From Limnohabitans sp. G3-2 (lineage in GTDB: Bacteria; Pseudomonadota; Gammaproteobacteria; Burkholderiales; Burkholderiaceae_C): DNA of 64,000 nucleotides. The stretch is taken from NCBI RefSeq assembly GCF_002778275.1, contig NZ_NESG01000004.1:310001-374000 (forward strand), given 5' to 3'. Shown one piece after another: positions 32,398 to 41,471 of this stretch (position 1 is the stretch's first letter; the number at the start of each line of letters is the position of its first letter). The translations under genes were made by a program, and so were the position numbers. A model generated the notes under the pieces. That model had not been told where the DNA came from, did no database searches, and saw nothing but the letters and a program-made list of their open reading frames with translations.

Positions 32398-35300
32398 TCA
32401 GGCCGCTGCAGTTTCGGTTTTGGGTTGGCCCAATGAGCGCAACACATCCCGCACCATCTGCGCCCGCGCCTTGGGGTCGGGCAGTTCGCGTTCGATGCGG
32501 ATTTTGTCGTTGCCTGCCAGCTTGATGTGTTTGTTCTTTTGGATCAGGCCGATGATGGCCATGGGGTCCACGGGTGGGTTGGGCTTGAAGGTGATCTGGA
32601 TCACGCCCGGGGCGGCATCGACCTTGATGACACCATAGGGCTGGGTCAGCACGCGCAGCCGGTGCACGTCCACCAGGGTTTGCGCCTGCGGGGGCAGCTT
32701 GCCAAAGCGGTCCACCAGCTCCTCGAGCAGTGCGTCGATTTGGTCGCTGGTTTTGGCGGTGGCCAGTTTTTTGTAGAAGGACAAGCGCAGGTGCACGTCG
32801 CCGCAGTAATCGGCCGGCAGCAGGGCGGGGGCGTGCAGGTTGATGTCGGTGGTGACCGAGAGAGGGCTGAGCAAGTCAGGCTCCTTGCCGGCTTTCAAAC
32901 TGCGCACCGCCTCGGACAGCATCTCGTTGTAGAGCTGAAAGCCTACTTCGAGCATGTTGCCGCTCTGGTTTTCGCCCAGCACTTCGCCTGCGCCGCGAAT
33001 TTCCAGATCGTGCATGGCCAGGTAAAAACCGCTGCCCAACTCTTCCATTTGCTGGATCGCGTCGAGGCGTTGGGCGGCTTGCTTGGTCAGGCCTTCGATC
33101 TCGGGCACCATCAAATAGGCATAGGCTTGGTGGTGCGAGCGGCCCACGCGCCCGCGCAGCTGGTGCAGCTGGGCCAGGCCAAATTTGTCGGCGCGAGAGA
33201 TCACGATGGTGTTGGCCGTGGGCACGTCGATGCCGGTCTCGATGATGGTCGAGCACAGCAAGATGTTGTAGCGCTGGGCCACAAAGTCGCGCATCACGCG
33301 CTCGAGCTCGCGCTCGGGCATCTGGCCGTGGGCCACGGCGATGCGGGCTTCGGGCAGGATTTCCTCGAGCTTTTGCTTGCGGTTCTCGATGGTCTCGACC
33401 TCGTTGTGCAAAAAGTAGCACTGGCCGCCGCGCTTGAGCTCGCGCAGCACCGCCTCGCGGATCACGCCCGTGCCCTCGTTGCGCACAAAGGTCTTGATCG
33501 CCAAGCGGCGCTGTGGCGCGGTGGCAATCACGCTCAAATCGCGCAGGCCCTCTAGGGCCATGCCCATGGTGCGGGGAATAGGGGTGGCCGTCAGCGTGAG
33601 CACATCGACCTCGGCCCGCAGGCCTTTCATGGCCTCTTTGTGGCGCACGCCAAAGCGGTGCTCCTCGTCGATGATGAGCAGGCCCAGGTCGTGGAATCGG
33701 GTGGATTCGCTCAGCAGCTTGTGCGTGCCCACCACGATGTCCACCGTGCCGTCGGCCAGGCCTTTGAGGGCGGCGGTGACTTCTTTGCCCGAGCGAAAGC
33801 GCGAGACTTCGGCCACCTTGACGGGCCATTTGGCAAAGCGGTCTTTGAGTGTTTGGTAGTGCTGCTCGGCCAGCAGCGTGGTGGGCGCCAGCAGCGCGAC
33901 CTGTTTGCCACCCGTGACAGCCACAAAAGCGGCCCTCAGCGCGACCTCGGTTTTGCCAAAGCCCACATCGCCGCAGACCAGGCGGTCCATGGGGCGGGGG
34001 CTGATCATGTCTTGGATGACGCAGTGGATGGCCGCTTTTTGGTCAGCAGTTTCTTCAAAACCAAAATCGTTGGCAAAGGTTTCGTAGTCTTGCGGGCTGT
34101 AGCGGAAAGGGTGGCCTTCGCGTGCAGCGCGGCGGGCGTAGATGTTGAGCAATTCGGCGGCGGCGTCTCGCACCTGCTCGGCGGCGCGGCGTTTGGCCTT
34201 CTCCCATTGGCCAGAGCCCAATTTGTGCAGCGGCGCTTCGTCGGCGCTCACGCCGGTGTAGCGGCCAATCAGCTGCAATTGGCTCACGGGCACATAGAGC
34301 GTGGCATCGCCCGCGTATTCCAGGTGCAAAAATTCTTGCAGGGCGGGCGTGCCGTCTTCGTTTTTCTGGCCCATGTCCATGTTGACCAGACCCCGGTAAC
34401 GGCCAATGCCGTGGGCACTGTGCACCACCGGGTCGCCCACATTGAGTTCGCTCAGGTCTTTGATCAGCGCTTCCACATCGCTGACCTGTTCCTGTTTTTT
34501 GCGGCGGCGTGTGGTGGCGCCTGCGGCAAACAGTTCGGTTTCGGTGACCAGATCAATGTTGTGCTCGAACCAGTGGAATCCGCTGACCAGTGCGGCAGTG
34601 GCCATGCCCACCTTTTCATCGCTGGTCAGAAACGCTTGCAGGCTGTCAAAGACCGGTGGCGTGAGGCCGCTGGAGCGCACGAAGTCGAGCAGGCTTTCGC
34701 GTCGGCCATCGCTCTCGGCCAAGATCAGCACCCGGCTGGCGCTGCTGCGGATGTGCGCTTGCAGACGCGACAGCGGGTCTTCGGCGCCGCGCACCACCGT
34801 CAGCTCGGGCAGGGGCTGGGCCAGGGTGTTGTCGGGCACGTCCTGCGTGCCTGCGCGCAGTGCCAGTTGGGCATGGCCGTTGGACAGGGTGTAGAACTGC
34901 TCCGCACTCAAAAACAAGGCATCGGGCGGCAGCACGGGCCGCTCGGGGTCGCCCTGCACCAGCCGAAAGCGGTCGCGGGTGTCTTGCCAAAAGCGCTGGA
35001 AAGCGGGCTCCAGGTCACCGTGCAGCACCACGGTGGCGGCATCGGCCTGGCCGGTGCCCAGGTAGTCGAACACCGTGGCGGTCTCTTCAAAAAACAGCGG
35101 CAGGTAGTACTCGATGCCCGCGGTGGCCACGCCGTTGCCCATGTCTTTGTAGATGCGGCTTTTGGTCGGGTCGCCTTCGAGCAGCTCGCGCCAGCGGCTT
35201 CTGAAACGCGCACGGGCGGCTTCGTCCATGGGGAACTCGCGCCCGGGCAGCAGGCGCACCTCGGGCACGGGGTACAGGCTGCGCTGGCTGTCGGGGTCGA

Positions 35301-35892
35301 AGGTGCGGATGCTGTCGATCTCGTCGTCGAACAAATCCACCCGGTAAGGCACCAGAGAGCCCATGGGGAAGAGGTCGATCAAGCCGCCGCGCACCGCGTA
35401 TTCGCCGGGGCTGACCACCTGGCTCACATGTGAATAGCCCGCCAGCGTGAGTTGGGCCTTGAGCTGGGCTTCGTCGAGCTTTTGCTTGACCTTGAACTCG
35501 AAGGTGTAGCCCGCCAAAAAGGACGGCGGCGCCAGACGGTAGAGCGCGGTGGTGGCGGGCATCAGCACAACGTCGGCGCTCTCGGCGTGGTTGCGCTGCT
35601 TGATGCGCCAGAGTGTGGCCAAGCGCTCCGAAATCAGGTCTTGGTGCGGCGAGAAAGTGTCATACGGCAGCGTTTCCCAGTCGGGGAACATGACGCAGCG
35701 CAGATCGGGTGCAAAAAACACCAGCTCTTCCATCAGGCGCTGGGCGTCGGCTGCGTCACTGGTGACGATCGCGGTCAATTTGCCCGCTTTTTTCTCGCGC
35801 TCAGCCAACTGGGCCAGCAGCACGGCATCGGCCGAACCGGCGGGGCGGGGCAGGGTGAAACGTTTGCCGGAAATCAGGCTGGGCAGTTGCAT
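32398..35892 (-). CDS. mfd: Transcription-repair coupling factor Mfd
   Basis: 1164 aa. Mfd removes stalled RNA polymerase at DNA lesions and recruits UvrA. Modules seen: an N-terminal UvrB-like region (DWETLPYDTFSPHQDLISERLATLW; GEYAVRGGLIDLFPMG), the RNA polymerase-interaction CarD-like domain (LNVGDPVVHSAHGIGRYRGLVNMDMG), and a RecG-like translocase with Walker A DRLVCGDVGFGKTEVALRAAF, DEEH box IIDEEHRFGVRHKE and motif VI HQLRGRVGRSHHQAYAYL, then the C-terminal TRCF domain. The ATG at 35892 gives the standard start MQLPSLISGKRF. Confidence 0.96.
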   Translation of the reverse strand: MQLPSLISGKRFTLPRPAGSADAVLLAQLAEREKKAGKLTAIVTSDAADAQRLMEELVFFAPDLRCVMFPDWETLPYDTFSPHQDLISERLATLWRIKQRNHAESADVVLMPATTALYRLAPPSFLAGYTFEFKVKQKLDEAQLKAQLTLAGYSHVSQVVSPGEYAVRGGLIDLFPMGSLVPYRVDLFDDEIDSIRTFDPDSQRSLYPVPEVRLLPGREFPMDEAARARFRSRWRELLEGDPTKSRIYKDMGNGVATAGIEYYLPLFFEETATVFDYLGTGQADAATVVLHGDLEPAFQRFWQDTRDRFRLVQGDPERPVLPPDALFLSAEQFYTLSNGHAQLALRAGTQDVPDNTLAQPLPELTVVRGAEDPLSRLQAHIRSSASRVLILAESDGRRESLLDFVRSSGLTPPVFDSLQAFLTSDEKVGMATAALVSGFHWFEHNIDLVTETELFAAGATTRRRKKQEQVSDVEALIKDLSELNVGDPVVHSAHGIGRYRGLVNMDMGQKNEDGTPALQEFLHLEYAGDATLYVPVSQLQLIGRYTGVSADEAPLHKLGSGQWEKAKRRAAEQVRDAAAELLNIYARRAAREGHPFRYSPQDYETFANDFGFEETADQKAAIHCVIQDMISPRPMDRLVCGDVGFGKTEVALRAAFVAVTGGKQVALLAPTTLLAEQHYQTLKDRFAKWPVKVAEVSRFRSGKEVTAALKGLADGTVDIVVGTHKLLSESTRFHDLGLLIIDEEHRFGVRHKEAMKGLRAEVDVLTLTATPIPRTMGMALEGLRDLSVIATAPQRRLAIKTFVRNEGTGVIREAVLRELKRGGQCYFLHNEVETIENRKQKLEEILPEARIAVAHGQMPERELERVMRDFVAQRYNILLCSTIIETGIDVPTANTIVISRADKFGLAQLHQLRGRVGRSHHQAYAYLMVPEIEGLTKQAAQRLDAIQQMEELGSGFYLAMHDLEIRGAGEVLGENQSGNMLEVGFQLYNEMLSEAVRSLKAGKEPDLLSPLSVTTDINLHAPALLPADYCGDVHLRLSFYKKLATAKTSDQIDALLEELVDRFGKLPPQAQTLVDVHRLRVLTQPYGVIKVDAAPGVIQITFKPNPPVDPMAIIGLIQKNKHIKLAGNDKIRIERELPDPKARAQMVRDVLRSLGQPKTETAAA

Positions 35893-36051
35893 GGTGTGTG
35901 CGCTGGGCGATGGCGATGAAAAAAGCAAAACACCCCCCGCCGACATGGAGGGGGGTGGAGAAATCTACAGACCCTGTCATTGTAGAAGCGAGACCAGAGA
36001 GCCCCCGACTTGGTCGTGGGCATGGGCATGGGCAAAGTTGTTGCTGTCTTG

Positions 36052-36176
36052 GTGGGAGCGAGCCCCCGCTCGCCATTGGTGCAGTCTTGGTGGGAGCGAG
36101 CCCCTGCTCGCGAAGGGTGTGCGCGGCACAGACGCTGTTGCCAAACCACCACCCGGCCGCACGGCCAGCCTCCCTC
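36052..36176. repeat. REP-like Y units and a decayed Z unit between mfd and ispD
   Basis: Two direct Y units at 36052-36074 and 36090-36113 (GTGGGAGCGAGCCCCCGCTC and GTGGGAGCGAGCCCCTGCTC) are 38 bp apart. An imperfect inverted Z remnant (CCGGCCGCACGGCCAGCCTC) lies around 36152-36176. They fill most of the 332-bp divergent gap (35893-36224); the mfd and ispD promoters must lie on either side, and no clear -35/-10 pair was identified. Confidence 0.78.
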
Positions 36177-36224
36177 AAAAAAATCAACTTTGCCTTCTGG
36201 AGCGACCTCCTACAATCCAGAGCA

Positions 36225-36950
36225 ATGTCCTCGACTTCAGAAAATCCCAGTTTTCACGCCCTGATCCCTTGCGCAGGCACAGGCAGCCGTGCGGGCACGC
36301 CCATGCCCAAGCAATACCAGACCGTAGCCGGTCAGCCGATGGTCATGCACACCCTGCAGGCCTTGGCGCAGGTGCAACAGATCTCGCAGGGTTGGCTGGT
36401 GTTGTCACCGGGCGATGACTTTGTCTGGCCGAGTGGCCCGCTTTGGCCTGAGCGCTTTGCCCGGCTGTACTGCGGCGGGGTCACCAGGGCAGAAAGCGTT
36501 TTCAACGGTCTCAGTGCCTTGCTGGCCGCTGGCGTGCCCGCCCATGACTGGGTGCTGGTGCACGACGCAGCCCGTTGTCTGGTCACGCCCGAAGCGGTGC
36601 GTTTGCTGATCGAGACCTGTCGGGATGACCCGGTCGGCGGCTTGCTGGCTTTGCCGCTGCCCGACACGCTCAAGACGCAAACACGGGGTGATGAGCCGCG
36701 TGTGCAGACCACCGTGCCGCGTGAAGGCAAATGGCTGGCGCAGACCCCGCAGATGTTTCGTGTGGGCCCACTGCACCATGCGCTGGCCCAGGTGGCCGCC
36801 GCTGGGTTTGTGGGCATCACGGACGAAGCCAGCGCGATGGAGCTGCAAGGTTTGTCGCCGCGTCTGGTGCCCGGCTCGGCTCTGAATTTGAAAGTCACTT
36901 ATCCGGCAGACTTTGCGTTTGCCGAGGCTGTTTTGAAGGCAAAACCATGA
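36225..36950 (+). CDS. ispD: 2-C-methyl-D-erythritol 4-phosphate cytidylyltransferase
   Basis: MEP-pathway enzyme, 241 aa, making CDP-methylerythritol from MEP and CTP. The nucleotide-binding start [34 protein letters not shown] has the IspD GxGxRxGxxxPKQY motif (Arg and Lys catalytic). [27 protein letters not shown] and [17 protein letters not shown] are further family blocks. The ATG at 36225 was chosen because upstream sequence is REP repeat. ATGA overlap with ispF shows coupling. Confidence 0.95.
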   Translation: MSSTSENPSFHALIPCAGTGSRAGTPMPKQYQTVAGQPMVMHTLQALAQVQQISQGWLVLSPGDDFVWPSGPLWPERFARLYCGGVTRAESVFNGLSALLAAGVPAHDWVLVHDAARCLVTPEAVRLLIETCRDDPVGGLLALPLPDTLKTQTRGDEPRVQTTVPREGKWLAQTPQMFRVGPLHHALAQVAAAGFVGITDEASAMELQGLSPRLVPGSALNLKVTYPADFAFAEAVLKAKP

Positions 36951-37426
36951 ATATCCGTGTCGGAGAAGGCTGGGATGTGCACGCGCTGGTGCCCGGACGC
37001 CCGCTGATGTTGGGTGGGGTCGAGATTGCCCACACCGCGGGTCTGTGGGGTCACTCTGACGCCGATGTCTTGTTGCACGCCATCACCGATGCGGTGTTGG
37101 GGGCGGCAGGTTTGGGCGACATTGGGCGGCATTTTCCTGACACGGATGCGCAGTTTAAGGGGGCTGACTCCTCCGTCTTGCTGGCTGAAGCCATGCGCCG
37201 CGTGCGCGCACAAGGCTGGGAGCTGGTGAATGTGGACAGCACCATCGTGGCCCAAGCGCCCAAATTGGCGCCTTACATGGCGGCCATCAATGCTGGCGTG
37301 GCCAAGGCCTTGGGTGTACAAGACGACCAGGTGAATGTGAAGGCCAAAACGGCTGAAAAGCTGGGCCCCGTGGGCATGGGCCAGAGCATGGAAGCGCGGG
37401 CAGTGGCTTTGCTGAAAAAGGCTTGA
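36947..37426 (+). CDS. ispF: 2-C-methyl-D-erythritol 2,4-cyclodiphosphate synthase
   Basis: 159 aa trimeric enzyme of the MEP isoprenoid pathway. [24 protein letters not shown] supplies the zinc ligands (DVH), [35 protein letters not shown] the third His and the flexible loop, and [26 protein letters not shown] the CDP-binding TxEKxG region. It starts four bases before the ispD stop. REP elements follow its stop. Confidence 0.96.
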   Translation: MNIRVGEGWDVHALVPGRPLMLGGVEIAHTAGLWGHSDADVLLHAITDAVLGAAGLGDIGRHFPDTDAQFKGADSSVLLAEAMRRVRAQGWELVNVDSTIVAQAPKLAPYMAAINAGVAKALGVQDDQVNVKAKTAEKLGPVGMGQSMEARAVALLKKA

Positions 37427-37452
37427 TGCCCTGCAAGCGCTGACCAATTCAC

Positions 37453-37523
37453 ATTCGCGAGCAGGGGCTCGCTCCTACAAAACAGTTGCTGTTTTTTGTG
37501 GGAGGCTGCCCCTGCAGCCGAAT
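37453..37523. repeat. REP/BIME-like element between ispF and the sensor kinase gene
   Basis: A Y unit in reverse orientation (ATTCGCGAGCAGGGGCTCGC then TCCTAC, 37453-37480) is followed after 17 bp by a Z unit (GTGGGAGGCTGCCCCTGCAG then CCGAAT, 37498-37523). The pair lies between convergent genes and could also act in transcription termination. Confidence 0.82.
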
Positions 37524-37534
37524 CCCGGCGAGGC

Positions 37535-38920
37535 TCAGGCCTCGTGGATGGCTTGTCTGAACTTCATCAGCGCCATCAAGCCGCCAGCGCTGTTGTTGAA
37601 CACCGAAAACGTGCCACCCATGCGCTGAACCGAGCGCTCCACAATGGCCAGGCCCAAGCCGGATCCGGTGGCCGCAGTTCTGGCCGTGTCGCCCCTGAAA
37701 AACGGTTGCGTGAGGTTTTTCAGCGCCTCTGGGGAGACGCCTGGGCCTTGGTCGCGCACACGGAGTAAGACCCATCCTTCGTGCAGCCTGGCCACGATTT
37801 CGACGCGTGCGATGCCATCGCTCGGACTTTGGCCGTAGCGGCGGGCGTTTTCCAACAGGTTGGACAACACCCTCGACAACTCCACGGGCTCGGCTTGCAC
37901 TTGCAGGTCCTCTGCCACGTCGACGCTGATCTCCATGCGCTGGTGATGTCGCCATGGCGCGATGCTTCTGCTGATCACGCCAGACAGCAGAACGGGCCCC
38001 AGTTCGGTGGGCTCAGGCCTGGCGTAATCGAGGAATTTGTCGATGATGGCGTCAAGCTGCGCGATGTCGGCGGCCATCAGATCGCGGGTTTCAAGGTCTG
38101 CCACGCTCAATTCGGTTTCCAAGCGCAAGCGCGCTAGGGGTGTGCGCAGGTCATGCGAGATGCCCGCCAGCATCAAGGCCCGCTCTTGTTCGATCTTGGC
38201 CAAGCGCTCGGCCATCCGATTGAAGCCAATGTTGACCTCACGGATCTCAGAGGTGGCAGCTTCTTCGTCCAAGCTCGATGTGTTGAAGTGCCCCTCGCGC
38301 ACTTGGCTGGCTGCAAACGACAAGCGTTTCAGGGGGCGGTTGATGAGGCCCGCCATCAATGCGGCGCCCCCCAAAGACAGCGCCAGCGTCAGGCCCAGCC
38401 AAGTCAGCCATGCCGAGCCGCCCAGAGGCCGCAGCCGAGCGGGGTCCATTTGCAACCAATAACTGTCGCGCTCAATGTTGAAACCGATCCAAAGACCGGC
38501 TTGCCCATTCACCTCCGAGGCAATCAGCGTATCGGGGCCCAATCGCTTGACCATTTCGTCCACCAATTGGCGCTCCAGGCCCGTCGCACCAAAGGGGACA
38601 AATTGGTCGTTCGGTTCACGCGTCTGGATGCCAACATCTTCTTCGTCCGCCAACATTTTCAAAAGTGACACACGGGCGATGGCGTCGGTGTGGATGAGGG
38701 CGGTGCGGGTCAAATTGACCACCGTGGCAATTTGGTGGGCATTGCGCAAGACGCGCGGTTCGTACTCTTGTGTGCGGAACATTTGCAGCCAAGCCAGGCT
38801 GCTGCACAAAATCAGCAAGGCCAGCAAAACGAACGTTCGCCAAAAAAGACTCAGCTTGACCCTGCGGAGCCCCCTGGCAACAGGGGCGCCGTCATAAGGC
38901 GGGGTTTGTAGGGGCGTCAC
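37535..38920 (-). CDS. EnvZ-type sensor histidine kinase
   Basis: 461 aa membrane kinase. TM1 is at about residues 26-48 (FWRTFVLLALLILCSSLAWLQMF) and TM2 at about 172-195, with a periplasmic sensor of about 120 residues between them; HAMP follows. The H-box is AGISHDLRTPLARLRLE with His256, and the ATP domain shows the N box LSNLLENARRYG, GPGVSPEAL and GSGLGLAIVERSVQRMGG. It overlaps the response regulator gene by four bases. This pair resembles EnvZ/OmpR of betaproteobacteria; the stimulus (osmolarity in enterics) is unproven here. Confidence 0.9.
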   Translation of the reverse strand: MTPLQTPPYDGAPVARGLRRVKLSLFWRTFVLLALLILCSSLAWLQMFRTQEYEPRVLRNAHQIATVVNLTRTALIHTDAIARVSLLKMLADEEDVGIQTREPNDQFVPFGATGLERQLVDEMVKRLGPDTLIASEVNGQAGLWIGFNIERDSYWLQMDPARLRPLGGSAWLTWLGLTLALSLGGAALMAGLINRPLKRLSFAASQVREGHFNTSSLDEEAATSEIREVNIGFNRMAERLAKIEQERALMLAGISHDLRTPLARLRLETELSVADLETRDLMAADIAQLDAIIDKFLDYARPEPTELGPVLLSGVISRSIAPWRHHQRMEISVDVAEDLQVQAEPVELSRVLSNLLENARRYGQSPSDGIARVEIVARLHEGWVLLRVRDQGPGVSPEALKNLTQPFFRGDTARTAATGSGLGLAIVERSVQRMGGTFSVFNNSAGGLMALMKFRQAIHEA

Positions 38921-39648
38921 GCTTGTCCATCGGGCACGAACACATAGCCCACACCCCAGACGGTTTGGATGATTTTGGGTGAAGCGGGATCGAGCTCAAT
39001 CATCTTGCGCAGACGAGAAATCTGGACATCCAGGCTGCGGTCAAAAGGCTCAAACTCGCGTCCCCGAGCCAATTGCGCCAATTTGTCTCGGGTCAACGGT
39101 TGCTTGGGGTGGCGCGCCAGGGCTTTGAGCATGGCGAATTCGCCGCTGGTCAAAGGCATGTCCACACCGTTTTGGCTCAGTGAGCGAGTGCCCAAATCGA
39201 GTGAAAAAGCCCCAAAGACGATCACTTCGTGGTCAGCAGAGGACGGCGCACTGGGCGACTCGATGGGCGGTCTGCGGCGTAATACCGCATGGATTCGCGC
39301 CAACAATTCGCGGGGGTTGAAGGGCTTGCCCAGATAGTCATCGGCGCCGATTTCGAGCCCGTTGATGCGGTCCACATCTTCCACTTTGGCCGTCAGCATG
39401 ATGACCGGGGTTTTGGCCCCTGCGGCGCGCAAACGGCGGCAAATGCTCAAACCGTCTTCGCCCGGCAGCATCCAATCGAGCACCACCAGATCGATGGTTT
39501 CCCGCTGCAAGATCCGGTCGAGGGCGCGACCATCTTCGGCCAGCAAGACGTCAAAACCCTCTTGCGACAGATAACGGCGCAACAAATCACGGATGCGGGC
39601 GTCGTCATCGACGATGACGATTTTGTCCAAGCGTGATGTAGTGCTCAT
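38917..39648 (-). CDS. OmpR-type response regulator
   Basis: 243 aa. The receiver domain has the acidic pocket VIVDDDARIR (Asp14-16), phosphoacceptor Asp58 in VVLDWMLPGEDG, and the switch Thr/Lys in MLTAKVEDVDRINGLEIGADDYLGKPFNPRELLARI. A linker of about 25 residues leads to an OmpR winged helix, with LTSGEFAMLKALARHPKQPLTRDKL and SLDVQISRLRKMIELDPASPKIIQTVWGVGYVF. It is the first gene of the two-gene operon with the kinase. Confidence 0.92.
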   Translation of the reverse strand: MSTTSRLDKIVIVDDDARIRDLLRRYLSQEGFDVLLAEDGRALDRILQRETIDLVVLDWMLPGEDGLSICRRLRAAGAKTPVIMLTAKVEDVDRINGLEIGADDYLGKPFNPRELLARIHAVLRRRPPIESPSAPSSADHEVIVFGAFSLDLGTRSLSQNGVDMPLTSGEFAMLKALARHPKQPLTRDKLAQLARGREFEPFDRSLDVQISRLRKMIELDPASPKIIQTVWGVGYVFVPDGQA

Positions 39649-39656
39649 GGCCAGAC

Positions 39657-40427
39657 TTATTGGGCCGTCCAGCCGCCGTCCATGTTCCAGGCCACGCCGC
39701 GCACGTTGTTGCCTGCGGCCGAGCAGAAGAACACGGCCAGCTCGCCCAGTTCTTCAGGCGTGGTGAATTGCATGGAGGGCTCTTTTTCTTGCAGCAGTTG
39801 TTTTTTGGCTTCCTCGTTCGACAAGCCCATGGCCACCGCTTTGGCATCCACCTGTTTTTGCACCAAGGGTGTGAGCACCCAACCTGGGCAAATGGCGTTG
39901 CAGGTCACACCCGTTGTGGCGTTTTCGAGTGCCGTGACTTTGGTCAAGCCCACCACACCATGTTTGGCCGCGACATAGGCCGACTTTTCCGCCGAACCGA
40001 CCAAGCCGTGGATGGAGGCGACGTTGATGATGCGGCCCCAGTTGGCGGCTTTCATGGCGGGCAGGGCCAGGCGGGTGGCGTGGAAGGCGCTGCTGAGGTT
40101 GATGGCGATGATGGCGTCCCAGCGCTCGACAGGGAAATCCTCGATCTTGGCCACATGCTGAATGCCCGCGTTGTTCACCAAAATGTCGACGCGCCCGAAG
40201 GTGTCGGCTGCGAATTGCATCATCGCTTCAATTTCAGAGGCTTTGCTCATGTCGGCGCCGTGGTAGGCGACTTTCACACCCAAGGCTGCGATTTCGGCTT
40301 GGGGGCCTTCGCTGTCGCCAAAACCGTTCAGCACAATGTTGGCGCCTTGCTTGGCCAAGGCCTTGGCAATGCCCAATCCGATGCCGCTGGTGGAACCGGT
40401 GACCAGCGCTGTTTTACCTTGCAACAT
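39657..40427 (-). CDS. 3-hydroxybutyrate dehydrogenase
   Basis: 256 aa NAD-dependent short-chain dehydrogenase. TGSTSGIGLGIAKALAKQGANIVLNGFGD is the cofactor motif, LVNNAGIQHVAKIEDFPVERWDAIIAINLSSAFH the middle, and NVASIHGLVGSAEKSAYVAAKHGVVGLTKV the Ser/Tyr/Lys catalytic set. The GIQHV, VASIHGLV and CNAICPGWVLTPLVQKQ phrases and the exact length are typical of (R)-3-hydroxybutyrate dehydrogenases used in polyhydroxybutyrate turnover. It lies 8 bp upstream of the response regulator gene on the same strand. Confidence 0.9.
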   Translation of the reverse strand: MLQGKTALVTGSTSGIGLGIAKALAKQGANIVLNGFGDSEGPQAEIAALGVKVAYHGADMSKASEIEAMMQFAADTFGRVDILVNNAGIQHVAKIEDFPVERWDAIIAINLSSAFHATRLALPAMKAANWGRIINVASIHGLVGSAEKSAYVAAKHGVVGLTKVTALENATTGVTCNAICPGWVLTPLVQKQVDAKAVAMGLSNEEAKKQLLQEKEPSMQFTTPEELGELAVFFCSAAGNNVRGVAWNMDGGWTAQ

Positions 40428-40528
40428 GTAGATGACTCCAAAAGATGAATTAGGATGTTCAAAAGTCCATTATGGCGCTGTCATCGCCCTGTTTTTGACG
40501 CCCAGCTCCGAGATTGTTTCCGATTGTC

Positions 40529-41467
40529 ATGACCCATTACCCGCCACTGCACAACGCCCAGCCTCAACTCGAGTGGGTTGATTGCCCCCATCCTGAAGGC
40601 CAGCACCGCATGGCTTATGTTCGATGGGGTCGGCCAGATGCCCAGCGTGTGGTGGTTTGTGCGCATGGGCTGACCCGGCAGGGCCGTGATTTCGATCTCT
40701 TGGCGCAAGCCCTGGTCGCGAAAAGTGCGGAACCTTTGCAGGTCATTTGCCCCGATGTGGCCGGTCGCGGCCGCAGTCAGTGGCTGGAGAATCCGGCGCT
40801 CTACCAAATTCCGCAATATGCAGCCGACATGTTGGCCATGCTGGGCCAAGTGCAAGCCCATCTGGGGGGTGCAAGCCTGCAAGGCCTCGACTGGGTGGGG
40901 ACCAGCATGGGCGGGCTCATTGGAATGGTTTTGGCGGGACAAGCCGGTTTGCCATTGCCGGCCCGGATTCGCCGCTTGGTGCTGAACGACGTGGGGCCGG
41001 CCATCACGTGGTCATCGGTTGAGCGCATGAAGACCTATGTCGGTCAATACGGTCAATTCCGCGACCTGGAGGACGTGGCCCAAGCACTGCGGACCCTGTC
41101 CCCAGGTTTTGGCCCCGTCTTGCCCGAGGTGTGGCGCGAGATGTCGGCGCACATGACGCGTCCAGGGCCAGAAGGCAGCCTGACTTTGCACTACGACCCC
41201 GCCATTGCCGTGCCTCTGCGGGCCATGACGCCCGACATGGCCCAGGCCGGGGAGGCGGCTTTGTGGGCTTTGTACGACCACATTGAGGCCCAAACCTTGT
41301 TGATTCGGGGGCAAGACTCTGACCTGTTAACAGCCGAAACCGCATTGAACATGACCCAGCGCGGCCCGCGTGCCCGACTTGAAACGTGGCCCGGCTTTGG
41401 GCATGCCCCCACTTTGACCGGGGATGACCAAATTCAGGCCGTGGCCACTTTTCTGTTGCGTGATTGA
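40529..41467 (+). CDS. Alpha/beta hydrolase (serine type)
   Basis: 312 aa cytoplasmic hydrolase. The first half shows VVVCAHGLTRQGRDFDLLAQAL (oxyanion HG) and CPDVAGRGRSQW; the nucleophile elbow is LDWVGTSMGGLIGM with Ser, and the final His lies in WPGFGHAPTLTGDDQI. An acid residue is likely in IRGQDSDLLTAE. The ATG at 40529 lacks a strong ribosome site, and an earlier in-frame ATG at 40514 is possible. Its stop lies 4 bp before the relA start, so the two are probably co-transcribed. Substrate unknown. Confidence 0.82.
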   Translation: MTHYPPLHNAQPQLEWVDCPHPEGQHRMAYVRWGRPDAQRVVVCAHGLTRQGRDFDLLAQALVAKSAEPLQVICPDVAGRGRSQWLENPALYQIPQYAADMLAMLGQVQAHLGGASLQGLDWVGTSMGGLIGMVLAGQAGLPLPARIRRLVLNDVGPAITWSSVERMKTYVGQYGQFRDLEDVAQALRTLSPGFGPVLPEVWREMSAHMTRPGPEGSLTLHYDPAIAVPLRAMTPDMAQAGEAALWALYDHIEAQTLLIRGQDSDLLTAETALNMTQRGPRARLETWPGFGHAPTLTGDDQIQAVATFLLRD

Positions 41468-41471
41468 GCCC

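Noticed and set aside
33640-35433. Long plus-strand open frame opposite mfd
   Set aside because: It is a shadow of the mfd codons with His/Gln-rich low-complexity translation and no homology signature.
37535-39648. Naming the two-component pair envZ and ompR outright
   Set aside because: Motifs and gene order fit, but many paralogous pairs share them, and porin targets or osmotic control cannot be seen here.
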